NCBI RefSeq assembly: GCF_016863555.1
Contig: NZ_BOPC01000004.1
Span: forward strand, 124,001 to 188,000
Direction: 5' to 3'
Source: Micromonospora qiuiae
GTDB lineage: Bacteria; Actinomycetota; Actinomycetes; Mycobacteriales; Micromonosporaceae
Length of the DNA: 64,000 bases
The position numbers and the translations under genes were made by a program. The notes beneath the pieces are model-generated. The model worked only from the letters and a program-made list of their open reading frames with translations. It had not been told where the DNA came from and did not search any database. Each line of letters opens with the position of its first letter. Positions within the stretch are counted from its first letter, which is position 1. Of this stretch, positions 50,468 to 61,300 are shown piece after piece.

Positions 50468-51318
50468 AATGACCTCCCGCGCTGATCGAGCTACTCCGAT
50501 GCCGTGAGGGTACCGCCATTCAATCGGCGGCCGATCCTGCACCAACGATGCTGCCCGATAGTGCAGGTAGGTCGAATACCTGCTGCTTTTTTCGGTGGAG
50601 GTCCGCTGAGGTGTGCCGGTCTCAGGTTCGTTGAGTCGATGGCGAGATCGGCAGAGCTGACACCTTCTCGTTCGGGCCCTGTCGAGCTGAACCGTTTGCG
50701 CCATCACCAGTGCGAGCACCTGGCCGAGCAGGGGTGGGCCCTGGCCGCACCCTGGCCCCGCCCTGCTGGCCCGCCCTGCTGGCCGCGCCCTGGCCTGGCC
50801 CCGCCCGGGGCCGCCTCGCTGATGGTTCTCGCCGCGATTCGTTTGCGCTATCAGGTCGACAGGGCCGACATGCCCATCTGCTGACTCAGCCCGGCCACGA
50901 TCGGTGCCAGCTCAGCCCGCGCAGGGCCGGAGCCAGCTCAGCCCGGGCAGGGCCGGAGACAGCTCAGCGCGGCGCGGCCGTCCACATGCGGGTCGTCGGC
51001 GTCGTGACTGGGTCGAGAACTGGATCCCGGAACCGGGCACGGGCGGTGGCCACACCCGCAATCTCGGCCCGGCCCAGGCCGGGGGGCCCAACCAGTATGC
51101 GATCAACTACGCCAACGAGGGCACGGACTCGGAGCGGTCTCGGCCCCGGCGGCGGGCAGTGCAAACACGAGCGCCGCGAACACGGATGCGGCGGTTCGCC
51201 GCGGGATCCGGGAGCGGGCGAAGAAGACGCTCAACGAACTGGTTGGGCGGTTCCCAGGCGCGACGGAAGTTGACCGCCGGCCGGTCCTGATCCCGCACCC
51301 CGCCGTGACCATCAGACG
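50468..51318. other. Repeat-rich non-coding stretch of 850 bases
   Basis: No intact gene is seen. It contains a near-identical direct repeat CGTTTGCGC[CT]ATCA at 50693-50706 and 50840-50853, an inverted repeat of about 16 bases (50674-50690 with 50851-50866), several CCCTGCTGGCC-like short repeats around 50760-50800, and a 26-base tandem repeat at 50906-50980. Around 50995-51110 one frame reads DWVENWIPEPGTGGGHTRN, which looks protein-like but has no start or continuation; it may be a decayed gene fragment. Confidence 0.5.
50906..50980. repeat. 26-base tandem repeat
   Basis: Copies at 50906-50931 and 50932-50957 differ at one base; a third, degenerate copy spans 50958-50980. The unit begins GCCAGCTCAGCCCG. 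It lies outside any gene. Confidence 0.85.
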
Positions 51319-51348
51319 GAGGGCGGCGGCAAGAAAGCCGCCGCCCTC
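51319..51348 (-). terminator. Hairpin terminator after the CARDB protein gene
   Basis: A perfect 12-base-pair stem, GAGGGCGGCGGC (51319-51330) with 51337-51348, and a loop AAGAAA. It lies 13 bases beyond the minus-strand stop of the CARDB protein gene. Confidence 0.85.
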
Positions 51349-51361
51349 TGCGACCGGTCCG

Positions 51362-53758
51362 TCACTCGCCCGTCCCGGCGGGCCGTGACTTCTGGTCGAG
51401 TACGCGCCGGAACTCGACCAGCGTCTTCTTGTCGGCCTTGGGCAGGGATCCGGCCTTGGCGGCTGCGCCACGGTTGAGCCGCTGGTCCTGAGCCTGCGCC
51501 GCCAGGGCCGAGGCCGGCACGTTGCTGCTCACCACCTCCACCTGGAGGGTGGCCTGGAAGCAGCGCGGCGCGGTGGCGCAGTCACCCTGTTGGCCGTCGA
51601 TGGTCTGCGTACCGAGGGTCCGGTACGCGGGCGGGAACGACAGCAGGCTCGCGAAGCCCAGGAACTGCGGTGCCAGCGGGCTGTCGTCCTCCAGCACCGT
51701 CACCACGGCGGCCAGCGGGGCGGCCTCCTCCAAGGTGACGACGATCGACCGGTTCGCCGGCAGGTCGACCTGGGAGTTGTCGTCGACGTCATTGTCGGCG
51801 AAGGTGAAGCACCGCACGTCGGGCACGGTCTGGCCGAGCACCGTGCAGGTGGCGGTCGGGTCGAGGACGCCGACGATGATCGGGTTCCACTCCCCCGTAC
51901 CGGCGAGGCCCTCGTCCCCGTCGGCGAAGGAGCGCAGGCTCGCCAGCGTGACCCGCAGAGTCGTACGCTGCGGAACCACGGTGGCCGAGCGGGTCACCGT
52001 GTTGTTGTTCTCTCCGCCGCCCGGCTCCACCACCTGGTTGAAGACGTCGACGACGGCCGAGGTGGTGACCGTGCCGGTCTGGAGGTACGTCCCCTGGAGG
52101 GTTACCGTCTGCGACTCACCGGCGTTGAGGCCGCCGATCCGGGCCGTCGGGCCGATCGGGTCGCTCTGCCGCAGTCGCCACTGCACCCAGAACGGCCCGG
52201 TCGCGATGGGACCGTTGTTGCGCACCGTGATGCGGGCGGTGGTGGCCAGTCCGCGTACCGGCGAGGCCGGGTCGAGGGTGAAGCTGGTGATCACCAGGTC
52301 AATGGGCGCCGGCTGCACCGTCACCGCACGGACGAAGCGGTTGTTCGCCTCGTTGGTCTCCGAGACGTTGTTGAAGGCGTCCACCCTGGCCACCGTGTTG
52401 AAGTTGCCGGCCCTCGGGTAGGCGAACGTGAACGTGATCGTGGTCGTCGCTCCGGCGCCCAGGCCGTTCACCTGCTGGGAGACGGTCGACAGGCTCGGGG
52501 TGCTGACGAAAAGGGCGTCCGGGTTCCACTCGACCAGGAACGGACCGGCTGCGGTGTTTCCGGTGTTGCGGATCCTGATCGACACGGTCGCCGGCGCCGC
52601 CTGGGTTGGTGACGACGGGTTGATCGTGACGTCCTCGATCATCAGGTCCACGGTGTTCGGTGCCACCACGACCTGGAGCTGGAAGGTGTTGTTGGTTTCG
52701 TTCAACTCGGTGACCTGTCGGTCCGGGTCCACCGTCACCGTGCCGGGGAAGGTGCCGGCGAACGGGTAGGTGTACGCCAACTGCACGGTGGTGGCGGCCC
52801 CGGCGGCGAGGCCGGCGACCCGGATCGACACCGGCGGGGCGAGCAGCCGAGGTCGCCACTGCACGCGGAACTCGGTCGCCGCCGTGTTGCCGGTGTTGGT
52901 AACCGTGATCGACGCGGTGGTGCTCTGGCCCACGACCGGGGCGGAGGGCGTCAGGACGACCGCCGAGACGACCAGGTCCGCCCGGGGCAGGTCGACGTTG
53001 AGCGTACGGGTGAGGGTGTTGTTGCCCTCGTTGCTCTCCCGTACGGCGTTGGCGCTGTCCACGGTGACGGTGCTCGGCCAGGCACCGGCGACCGGGAAGG
53101 TGAAGTCTATCGATATGACTCTCGACTGCCCGGCGGCCAGGCCGCTCACCTGCTGCGTCAACGTGGCTGCCAGCGGCCAGGGCCGCCAGGACACCAGGAA
53201 CGCGCCGGCGGCGGTGTTGCCGTTGTTGGTGATGGTGATCTGGCCGGTGGCGACCCGCCCGCTCACCGGGCGCGCCGGGACCGTGTTGAGGGAGGTGACC
53301 ACCAGGTCGACCGTGGCGGCGACCACGGTCACCGGCAGCAGCGCCAGGTTGTTCGCCTCGTTGGTCTCCGCCACGCTGTTCGCCGAGTCCACCACCGCAA
53401 CCGTCTCGAAGTTGCCGGCGGTCGGGAAGGTGAAGGCAAAGGTGAGGGCGGTCGAGGTGTTGGCCGCGAGGCTCGCCACCGGGGTGGACGGTCCGCTCGG
53501 CGCTAATGGGTTCTGTCGCCACTGCACGACGAATCCGGGCGCCGCGCAGGTTCCGGTGTTCCGTACGGTGACGGTGAAGGTCGCGGGTTGGCCTTGGACG
53601 GGCTGACTCGGTGTGACGCTGAACCCGGTGATGCTGAGATCCGCGCAGGGTTCCTGGGCTTGTGCCGCCTGCGGACCGGTCAGCGCGAGACCGAGCCCGA
53701 GCAGGACGGCCGTCGCCGCCCCGAGAAGGCGACGCAGTGGGCCATGTTGTCCTGACAT
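51362..53758 (-). CDS. Secreted protein with five CARDB repeats
   Basis: A 798-residue exported protein. After a signal peptide (LLGAATAVLLGLGLALTGPQ, cleavage near AQAQE) come five CARDB (cell-adhesion-related, Ig-like) domains of about 110 residues, each opening like DLVVTSLNTVPARPVSG and closing with an ETNEANN or similar turn (SVAETNEANN, AVRESNEGNN, VTELNETNN, VSETNEANN, PGGGENNN). A different beta-rich C-terminal domain of about 200 residues follows (VTLASLRSFADGDEGLAG). Likely a cell-surface or matrix adhesin or substrate-binding protein. There is no LPXTG anchor. ATG at 53758 has GAGGTAGG upstream. Confidence 0.88.
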   Translation of the reverse strand: MSGQHGPLRRLLGAATAVLLGLGLALTGPQAAQAQEPCADLSITGFSVTPSQPVQGQPATFTVTVRNTGTCAAPGFVVQWRQNPLAPSGPSTPVASLAANTSTALTFAFTFPTAGNFETVAVVDSANSVAETNEANNLALLPVTVVAATVDLVVTSLNTVPARPVSGRVATGQITITNNGNTAAGAFLVSWRPWPLAATLTQQVSGLAAGQSRVISIDFTFPVAGAWPSTVTVDSANAVRESNEGNNTLTRTLNVDLPRADLVVSAVVLTPSAPVVGQSTTASITVTNTGNTAATEFRVQWRPRLLAPPVSIRVAGLAAGAATTVQLAYTYPFAGTFPGTVTVDPDRQVTELNETNNTFQLQVVVAPNTVDLMIEDVTINPSSPTQAAPATVSIRIRNTGNTAAGPFLVEWNPDALFVSTPSLSTVSQQVNGLGAGATTTITFTFAYPRAGNFNTVARVDAFNNVSETNEANNRFVRAVTVQPAPIDLVITSFTLDPASPVRGLATTARITVRNNGPIATGPFWVQWRLRQSDPIGPTARIGGLNAGESQTVTLQGTYLQTGTVTTSAVVDVFNQVVEPGGGENNNTVTRSATVVPQRTTLRVTLASLRSFADGDEGLAGTGEWNPIIVGVLDPTATCTVLGQTVPDVRCFTFADNDVDDNSQVDLPANRSIVVTLEEAAPLAAVVTVLEDDSPLAPQFLGFASLLSFPPAYRTLGTQTIDGQQGDCATAPRCFQATLQVEVVSSNVPASALAAQAQDQRLNRGAAAKAGSLPKADKKTLVEFRRVLDQKSRPAGTGE

Positions 53759-53811
53759 GATGCACCTACCTCTTTTGGTGCCGCCCCGCGGTGATGCGCC
53801 GCCTGCCGTGC

Positions 53812-55200
53812 TCAGGCGAGCGCCCGCCCGCGTTGCTCTGGAACTGCGGGAAGGCCCAACAACGACTGAATCGTGGGGGCCACGTCGAGAAGTGACATTC
53901 CGGCACGGTAACCGGCATCCACCCGGTCTCCGGCCATGACGAGGACGCCCTGCTCGGCGTGGTTGGCGTCGTCGGGGCCGGTGTCGTTCTCGAAGCTGTA
54001 AAGGTCTGTCGCCGGCCCGATCGTCCCCGCAGCCCGCCACCGCAGGTCGCCGAAGTACACGATCAGGTCCGGCGGTACGCCTTCGATCTGTGGGTACACG
54101 TCCTCCGGACGGAAAGCCCGATTGCCCATCGGCCTTCCCAGGTGGTCGGCGAGCGCCTCCAACTCGGCGATGAGCAGGTCGCGGACCTGCTCGTACTCGC
54201 TCGGGGGGACCATCCCCTGCGGCTCGCGTCCCGCCACGTTGATGAACAGGCGCCCGTAGTAGCCGCCCTCGGCCCAGGCCGTCGTCCGCGACCAGTCCAC
54301 CCGGCACTGCGAAATGGGCATGGCCGTGGACGGCTGCTCGGCGAGGACGAGCAGGCCACGGCGACGCAGCCACTCGTTGACGTGGAAGCCGCCCAGCATC
54401 GGCTGGGCACCGTGATCACTCGCGATCACGACGGTGGTGTCGTCGTCGAGCTCGGCCAGGAAGGCAGCGAGGTGGCGGTCGAGCGCCCGGTAGTAGTCAC
54501 GGAAAATCGTTTCGAAGGCATTTCCCGCCTCGTACCCGGGATGCTGCGGATCGCAGTACCGCCAGAATCCGTGGTGCAGCCGGTCGGGGCCCATGTCAAC
54601 GAAGGAGAAGAACGTCCAGGGGCGGGTCCTGGCCAGGTGCCGGGCCACGGTGAACCGCTGCTCGGACAGGTCGAAGATCTGCTGGCTGATCCGGGGCTTG
54701 TCGTCGGTCCGGAAATCCGTCACGTCCAGCAGGTAGCCGTTCGTCAACCGGTGGATCTCACCGGCAAGCTCTCGGGGCCAGGTGTAGTCCGCGCTCGTGG
54801 ACGGTGCGAGAAAGCACGAGACGAGGCAGCCCTTGACGGCGCTCGGTGGGTACGTCCCTGGCACTCCGAGGATCACGCTGTCGCCGCCCGCCGCCCCCAC
54901 CATGTCCCAGATGCGGGGTACCCGGACGGACCGGGACGTGGCGATGCTGAGGCGGTCGTAGCTGTGGTCCGCCCGGTTCCGGAAGCCGTAGATCCCGATT
55001 TCCCCGGGCGACCGGCCCGACATCATGCAGGACCAGGCGGGCACTGTGATCGGTGGGACGACGCTGGTGAGCGGACCCCAGAGCGATCGTGCCCGCAACG
55101 CCGTCAAGGTCGGCATGTCGTCCGCGTAGCGGTCGAAGACCAGCTGGGGTGCCACGCCGTCGAGCCCGATCACGGCGAGCCGACCGGTCCTGTTCATCAC
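53812..55200 (-). CDS. Alkaline phosphatase/phosphodiesterase superfamily enzyme
   Basis: A 462-residue metal-dependent hydrolase of the type I phosphodiesterase/nucleotide pyrophosphatase group. Metal-ligand signatures: IGLDGVAPQLVFD at the start, the nucleophile region PPITVPAWSCMMSGRSPGE, FVDMGPDRLHHGFW and VIASDHGAQPMLGGFHVNEW, with a final His region near NHAEQGVLVM. No signal peptide, so it is cytoplasmic. It is divergent from the large PKS/PUFA-like gene with a 179-base shared promoter region; enzymes of this type are found near lipid-type polyketide clusters. A role in releasing or editing a phospho-intermediate is a guess. Confidence 0.83.
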   Translation of the reverse strand: MMNRTGRLAVIGLDGVAPQLVFDRYADDMPTLTALRARSLWGPLTSVVPPITVPAWSCMMSGRSPGEIGIYGFRNRADHSYDRLSIATSRSVRVPRIWDMVGAAGGDSVILGVPGTYPPSAVKGCLVSCFLAPSTSADYTWPRELAGEIHRLTNGYLLDVTDFRTDDKPRISQQIFDLSEQRFTVARHLARTRPWTFFSFVDMGPDRLHHGFWRYCDPQHPGYEAGNAFETIFRDYYRALDRHLAAFLAELDDDTTVVIASDHGAQPMLGGFHVNEWLRRRGLLVLAEQPSTAMPISQCRVDWSRTTAWAEGGYYGRLFINVAGREPQGMVPPSEYEQVRDLLIAELEALADHLGRPMGNRAFRPEDVYPQIEGVPPDLIVYFGDLRWRAAGTIGPATDLYSFENDTGPDDANHAEQGVLVMAGDRVDAGYRAGMSLLDVAPTIQSLLGLPAVPEQRGRALA

Positions 55201-55379
55201 TGCCTCCGCATCTCTCCCGCCGCCGCGGCGGCGCGAGTCGCCCGCCGCTCACCCTGACAGCGGGGCGTCACCCACCCGTCAACGCCGCCCTGAACGGATA
55301 CGACGGCGCGATGACGGAGCGGGAGTTTGCTGGAGCCGACATCCGATCCCGTTGTCCTGCCCAGCCATGAGGTGGTGGC

Positions 55380-58300
55380 GTGCCAGCCGAGACGTACAAA
55401 ACAGTCCTGGATTTTCTCGTCTTTTCGCCGCCCGGATTCACGGATCCGGCACCTGCCATCGCCGCGAGTCGCGCTGGCGCCATCGGAGTGTTGAACCTCG
55501 AGTTCACCGATGACCTCGACGCGGCGCGGGCCGGGGCACGGTTGCTGGCCGGGCAGGCGCGCGGCCGGTGGGGGGTGCTGGTCGACCACGCGGGAAGGTT
55601 CGTGGAGCCCCTGCTCACCATGCCTGCCCAGCGGCCGGACGTCGTCGTGCTGCCGGCGGGCGTACCGGAACTGCCGGCCGTGGTGGCGCAGGTCCGGGCG
55701 GCCGGGTCGGCGGTGTTCGTGGTGGCGACCGACCTGGCGGACGCCCAGCGCGCGGACGACATCGAGGCCGACGCCGTGATCGTGAAGGGCAACGAGGCCG
55801 GCGGGTGGGTGGGTGAGGAGACCTCGTTCGTGCTCGTGCAGCAGTGCCTGGCCGCGCTCCGGCTGCCCGTGTGGATGCAGGGCGGGATCGGCCTGCACAC
55901 CGTGGCCGCCTGCCAGGCAGCCGGCGCGGCCGGCGCGGTGCTCGACGGCCAGGTGTTGCTGGCTCGGGAGTCGTCGCTACCGCCGGCCTGGCGGGCCCGG
56001 CTGTCGGCGGCCGACGGCGCGGAGACGCTCTGCCTGGGTACGGAGGTCGGCGCCCCGGTCCGCGTCCTGTGCCAGGGTCCTGCCCCGGAGGGCCTGCTGC
56101 CGCCGTCGGATCCGGACGACGGGCCGGGGGTGACGGACGACGCGCGACGCCGGTGGCGCCGGAGCGTCGTGGCGTGCGCCGGGCGGCCGATGGAGCCCGG
56201 CGGGGTTCTCGCCGTCGGTCAGGACGTCGCCTTCGCGGCTGACCTGGCCCGCCGCTTCGTGACGGTGGGCGGGATCGTCGGTGCCCTGCGCGATGCCGCC
56301 GTGGCCGGGTGCCGCACCGCGCGGGCCAGCAACCCGCTGCGGGCGGACAGCCCGCTGGCGCGTTCCCACGGCACCCGGTTTCCCCTGGTGCAGGGGCCGA
56401 TGACCCGGGTCAGCGACCGGACCGCCTTCGCGGCGGAGGTGGCGGAGGCGGGTGGTCTTCCGTTCCTCGCGCTGAGTCTGATGCGTGGACCGGACGTCGC
56501 GGCGCTGCTTGAACAGACCCGCGCCCGGCTGGGCGACCGCGCGTGGGGCGTGGGAATTCTGGGCTTCGTACCCCCGGAACTGCGCGAGGAGCAACTGGCG
56601 GCCATCCTCGCCGCTCCGCCGCCGTTCGCCCTGATCGCGGGCGGGCGGCCGGACCAGGCGCGGGCGTTGGAAGCGCACGGGATCGCCACCTACCTGCACG
56701 TGCCCTCCCCGACGCTGCTCTCGATGTACTTGCGCGACGGGACTCGACGCTTCGTCTTCGAGGGCCGCGAGTGCGGCGGCCACGTCGGCCCGCGGAGCAG
56801 CTTCGTGCTGTGGGAGTTGGCCGTCCGGACGTTGCTGGCGGAGATTCCCGCCGGCGCGGACGCCGGCGAATACCACGTCCTGCTGGCGGGTGGGATCCAC
56901 GACGGCAGGTCGGGGGCGATGGCGGCGGCGATCGCGGCCCCACTCGTGGAGCGCGGGATACGCGTCGGCGCGCTGATGGGCACCGCGTACCTGTTCACCG
57001 GGGAGGCGGTCGACTCCGGTGCCATCACCACAGATTTCCAGCAGGCCGCGATCTCCTGCCGGGACACGACCCTGCTGGAGAGCGGGCCCGGCCACGCCAC
57101 CCGGTGCGCGCGGTCGCCGTACGTCGACGACTTCGCCGCCCGCAAAAACCAGTTGCGGCGCGACGGCGCCAGCCCATCGGTGCTGCGGGACGAACTGGAA
57201 CGGCTCAACGTGGGCCGGTTGCGCATCGCCACCAAGGGCATCGAGCGGCGTCCCACCGCCGAAGGGACGGAGACCGAACTGGTCACCGTGGACGTCGCCG
57301 AGCGATGGAACCAGGGCCTCTACATGATCGGCCAGATCGCCGCGCTACGCGCCGAAGTGAGCACGGTGGAGGAACTGCACCGCGACGTGTCCGAGGGCAG
57401 CGATGAACGGCTCGGGTCGCTGGCGACTCCCCCGGCCCGCACCGAACCCGTACCGGCCCCGGCGGACGTGGCCGTCATCGGAATGGGCTGCATTCTGCCC
57501 GGCGCCCCGGACATGCCCACCTTCTGGGCCAACATCCTCGACAAGGTCGACGCCATCACCGAGGTTCCCCCGCGTCGCTGGGACTGGCGCCGCTACTACG
57601 ACCCGGACCGGGCCGCCCGGGACCGGGTCTACTCCCGCTGGGGTGGCTTCGTCGACGAGGTCCCGTTCGATCCGGTGGCCTTCGGCATGCCGCCGCACTC
57701 GCTGCGCTCGATCGAGCCGTTCCAGCTGCTCGGGCTCCTGGTGGCGCAGGCGGCGCTGCGGGACGCGGGATACCTCGACCGGCCCTTCCCCCGGGCGCGT
57801 ACCGCCGTGCTGCTGGGCGCCGGCGGGGGCGGCGGCGACCTCGCCGGCGGCTATCTGGTGCGCTCCGCGCTGCCCGGGCTCTTCGGCGACGCCGCCGCCC
57901 GCATCACCGCCGAACTCGGATCCGCGCTGCCGGAGTGGACCGAGGACAGCTTCCCAGGGCTGCTGCTCAACGTGGCGGCCGGCCGCATCGCCAACCGGCT
58001 CGATCTCGGCGGCAGCAACTTCACCGTCGACGCGGCCTGCGCCTCGTCGCTCGCCGCGATCCACCTCGGCGTCCTGGAGCTGACGCAGTACCGCAGCGAC
58101 CTCGCCATCGTCGGTGGCGTCGACGCGATCCAGAGCCCGTTCGCGTACCTGTGCTTCAGCAAGACGCAGGCGTTGTCGCCCAGTGGCCGCTGCCGCCCGT
58201 TCGACGCCTCGGCGGACGGCATCGCCATCAGCGAGGGATTCGCCGCAGTCGTGCTCAAGCGGCTGGCCGACGCCGAACGCGACGGCGACCGGATCTACGC

Positions 58301-61300
58301 CGTCATCCGGGGGATCGGCACCGCGAGCGACGGGCGCGACCGCAGCCTCACTGCGCCCCGACCGGAGGGGCAGGTCCAGGCGCTGCGGCGGGCCTACGCG
58401 CAGGCGGATCTCCCCCCGGCCACCGTCGGTCTGGTCGAGGCGCACGGCACCGGCACGGTGGCGGGGGACCTGGCGGAGTCGCAGGCGTTGACCGGCGTGT
58501 GGGCCGAGGCCGGCGCCGGCCCGCAGTCCTGCGCCGTCGGTTCCGTCAAGTCGATGATCGGGCACACCAAAGCCACGGCCGGGGTCGCCGGACTCATCAA
58601 GGCCGCACTCGCGCTGCACCACAAGGTGCTGCCGGCCACGCTCGGCGTGACGACACCAAACGCCAGGGCCGGGCTCGCCGCCGGGCCGCTCTACGTCAAC
58701 AGCGAGAACCGGCCCTGGCTGGCGATGCCCGACGGCGCACCGAGACGGGCCGGAGTGAGTTCGTTCGGTTTCGGCGGGACCAATTTCCACCTCGTGCTCG
58801 AGGAGTACACGGGGGCTTTTCTGCCCGCGCCGCCGGTGCGGGAACGCTGGCCGGCCGAACTGTTCGTCTGGCGGGCCCGGAGCCGCGACGAGTTGGCCGA
58901 CGCGGTCGGGCACCTGCTCGGCCGGCTCGAGTCACTGCCACCGGCCGAACTGCCCCGGCTCGTCGACCTGGCCGCTGCCCTCGCCCACCGCCGGTCCAGC
59001 CGGGAGTCGCCGGTACGCCTGGCTCTCGTCGCCACCTCGCCGGCCGACCTGGTCGCCAAGCTGCGCCGGGCCCGTGGCGTCGTCGCCGGGCCCGACCCAC
59101 GGGTGCACGCTGCGGACGGCCTGCACTTCGTGGCCGACGGCGGGCAACTGAGCGGCGGGCGGCTGGCCTTCCTCTTCCCTGGGCAGGGCTCGCAGTACGT
59201 CGACATGGGACGCGACATCGCCCTGCTCTTCCCCGACGTGCGGGAGAGCTTCGAGCGCGCGGATCGCCTGTTGGCGAAGCGGTGGGACGAGCCGTTGAGC
59301 CGTCGCGTCTTCCCCGCGCCGGTCTTCACACCCGAGCAGGCGCGGGCGCAGAGCGAGGCCCTCGCACGTACCGACGTCGCCCAGTCCGCGCTGGGGGTCA
59401 TGGAGCTGGCGTACCTGGGGCTGCTGCGTCAGGCCGGTGTCGCGCCGGACCTGGTCGCCGGGCACAGCTACGGGGAGTTCGTCGCCCTGGCGGCGGCGGG
59501 CTGCCTGCCGGAGGACGACCTGCTGCGGCTCTCCGAGGCTCGGGGCCGGTTCATCCGCGAGGAGTCCGCCGACGGCGCGATGGCCGCAGCGCACGCCACG
59601 CCGGACGACCTGCGTCCCCACCTGGACGGATCGGACCTGGTGGTGGCGAACCTGAACTCGCCGACGCAGACGGTCGTCTCCGGCCAGCGGGCGAGCGTCG
59701 ACGCGTTCGTTGAGCGATGCCAGGCGGCCGGCATCGCCGTGCGTACGCTGCCGGTGTCGTGCGCCTTCCACTCGCCGCTGATGGCGCCGGCACGGGACCG
59801 GCTCGCCGAGTTGCTGCGCGCCACCGAGTTCGCCGCCCCTCGGATCCCGGTCTACGCCAACACCACGGCCGCCGCCTACCCGGGCGATCCGGCGGAACTG
59901 GCTGACCTGCTCGCGGAGCACCTGGTACGACCGGTGCGCTTCGTCGAACAGGTCGAGGCGATGTTCGCCGCCGGCGCGCGGGTATTCGTCGAGGTGGGCC
60001 CCAGAAACATCCTCTCCGGACTGGTGTCGGGCATCCTCGGCGACCGACCGCACCTGGCCGTACCGATGGACGTGCCGGGCCGGCCGGCTCTGGCCACGAT
60101 GCTCGACTGCCTGGCGGCGCTCGCGGTGGAGGGTGCGCCCGTCGACGTACGGCGGTGGTTCGACGGGCGGTCCACGGGCGACCTCGGCCTCACCACGCTC
60201 GGGACCCGTTCCGCCCCTCGCCCCGGTCTGTGGCTGGTCGACGGCGGGCGGGCCCGGCCGGCGTCCGCACCGGCCCAGCGGCAACCGACGGACGGCGCCG
60301 CCGACCGTCTCGACGAGTTCGACCCTGGAGGGCAGCAGGTGACCGAGAGCGCGACGCCATCGCCGAACGGCAACCGGATCGACCACGCAAATCCGGCCCA
60401 GGTCCTCGGCGTGCCGGACGCCGACCCGGCACCAGGGCCGGCGGCACCCGCCCGGCTCGCCGAGGTGCCGGCGGTCGGCCGGACGGACCAGGTGATGGAC
60501 TCGTACCACCAGGTGATGCAGCAGTTCCTCGAGACCCAGCGCAACGTCATGCTGGCGTACCTCGGGGTGCAGGGCGACCTGCCCGGTCCGGCCGGTCCGG
60601 TCGTGGTGCCGCCCACCCGCGAACGGCCCGCCATAGCCGGGCCGGCCCTGGTCGGCCAGGACGTGACGGGCCGGGCGGTGACGCCGCCGGCCGTGGCGGT
60701 GCCGGCCGTGGCGGTGCCGGCCGTGGCGGTGCCGGCCGCACGGACCGCACCGGAGAGGGCGACGGTGTCCATGGAGGACGCCGGGCTCGCGGCACCGGTC
60801 GACGCCGCGCGACCGCCGGCCGGGCCCGAACCTCCGGCCGGGCCGAGTGGCCAGCAGGTGGGCCGGGAGGAGCTGACGAATCGGCTGATCCAGGTGGTCA
60901 GCGACCGCACCGGCTATCCGGAGGAGATGCTGTCACTCGACGCCGACCTCGAGGCCGACCTGGGGATCGACTCGATCAAACGGGTGGAGATCGCCGGCCT
61001 GATGCTCCAGTCCCTGTCGTTGCCGGAGGGCACCGACCCCGATCTGGAGAGCATGCGCAGCGGCCGCACCCTGCGGCAAATCGTGACCGCTTTCGAGCAA
61101 CTGACCGGCACCGGCGAGCCCGGACCGCAGCTGACCGGGACGGGCACCGAGCGCCCTTTTGATCCGGTGCCGACCGACAACCGGCGGATCGGTCGGCACC
61201 TGCCCCGGGTGGTCACGGCACCACCCCCGGGCACGCCGGGTGAGCTGGCGGACGGCGCAGTCGTCGTGGTCGACCGCGGATGTGCGGTCGGCGCCGCGAC

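Noticed and set aside
50906..50980. CRISPR-like array
   Set aside because: The repeats are contiguous without spacers, only three units, and no cas genes are near.
50504..51290. Several frames of 60-190 codons in the gap before the CARDB gene
   Set aside because: All overlap repeats, lack ribosome binding sites and show no protein family; at most one fragment may be a gene relic.
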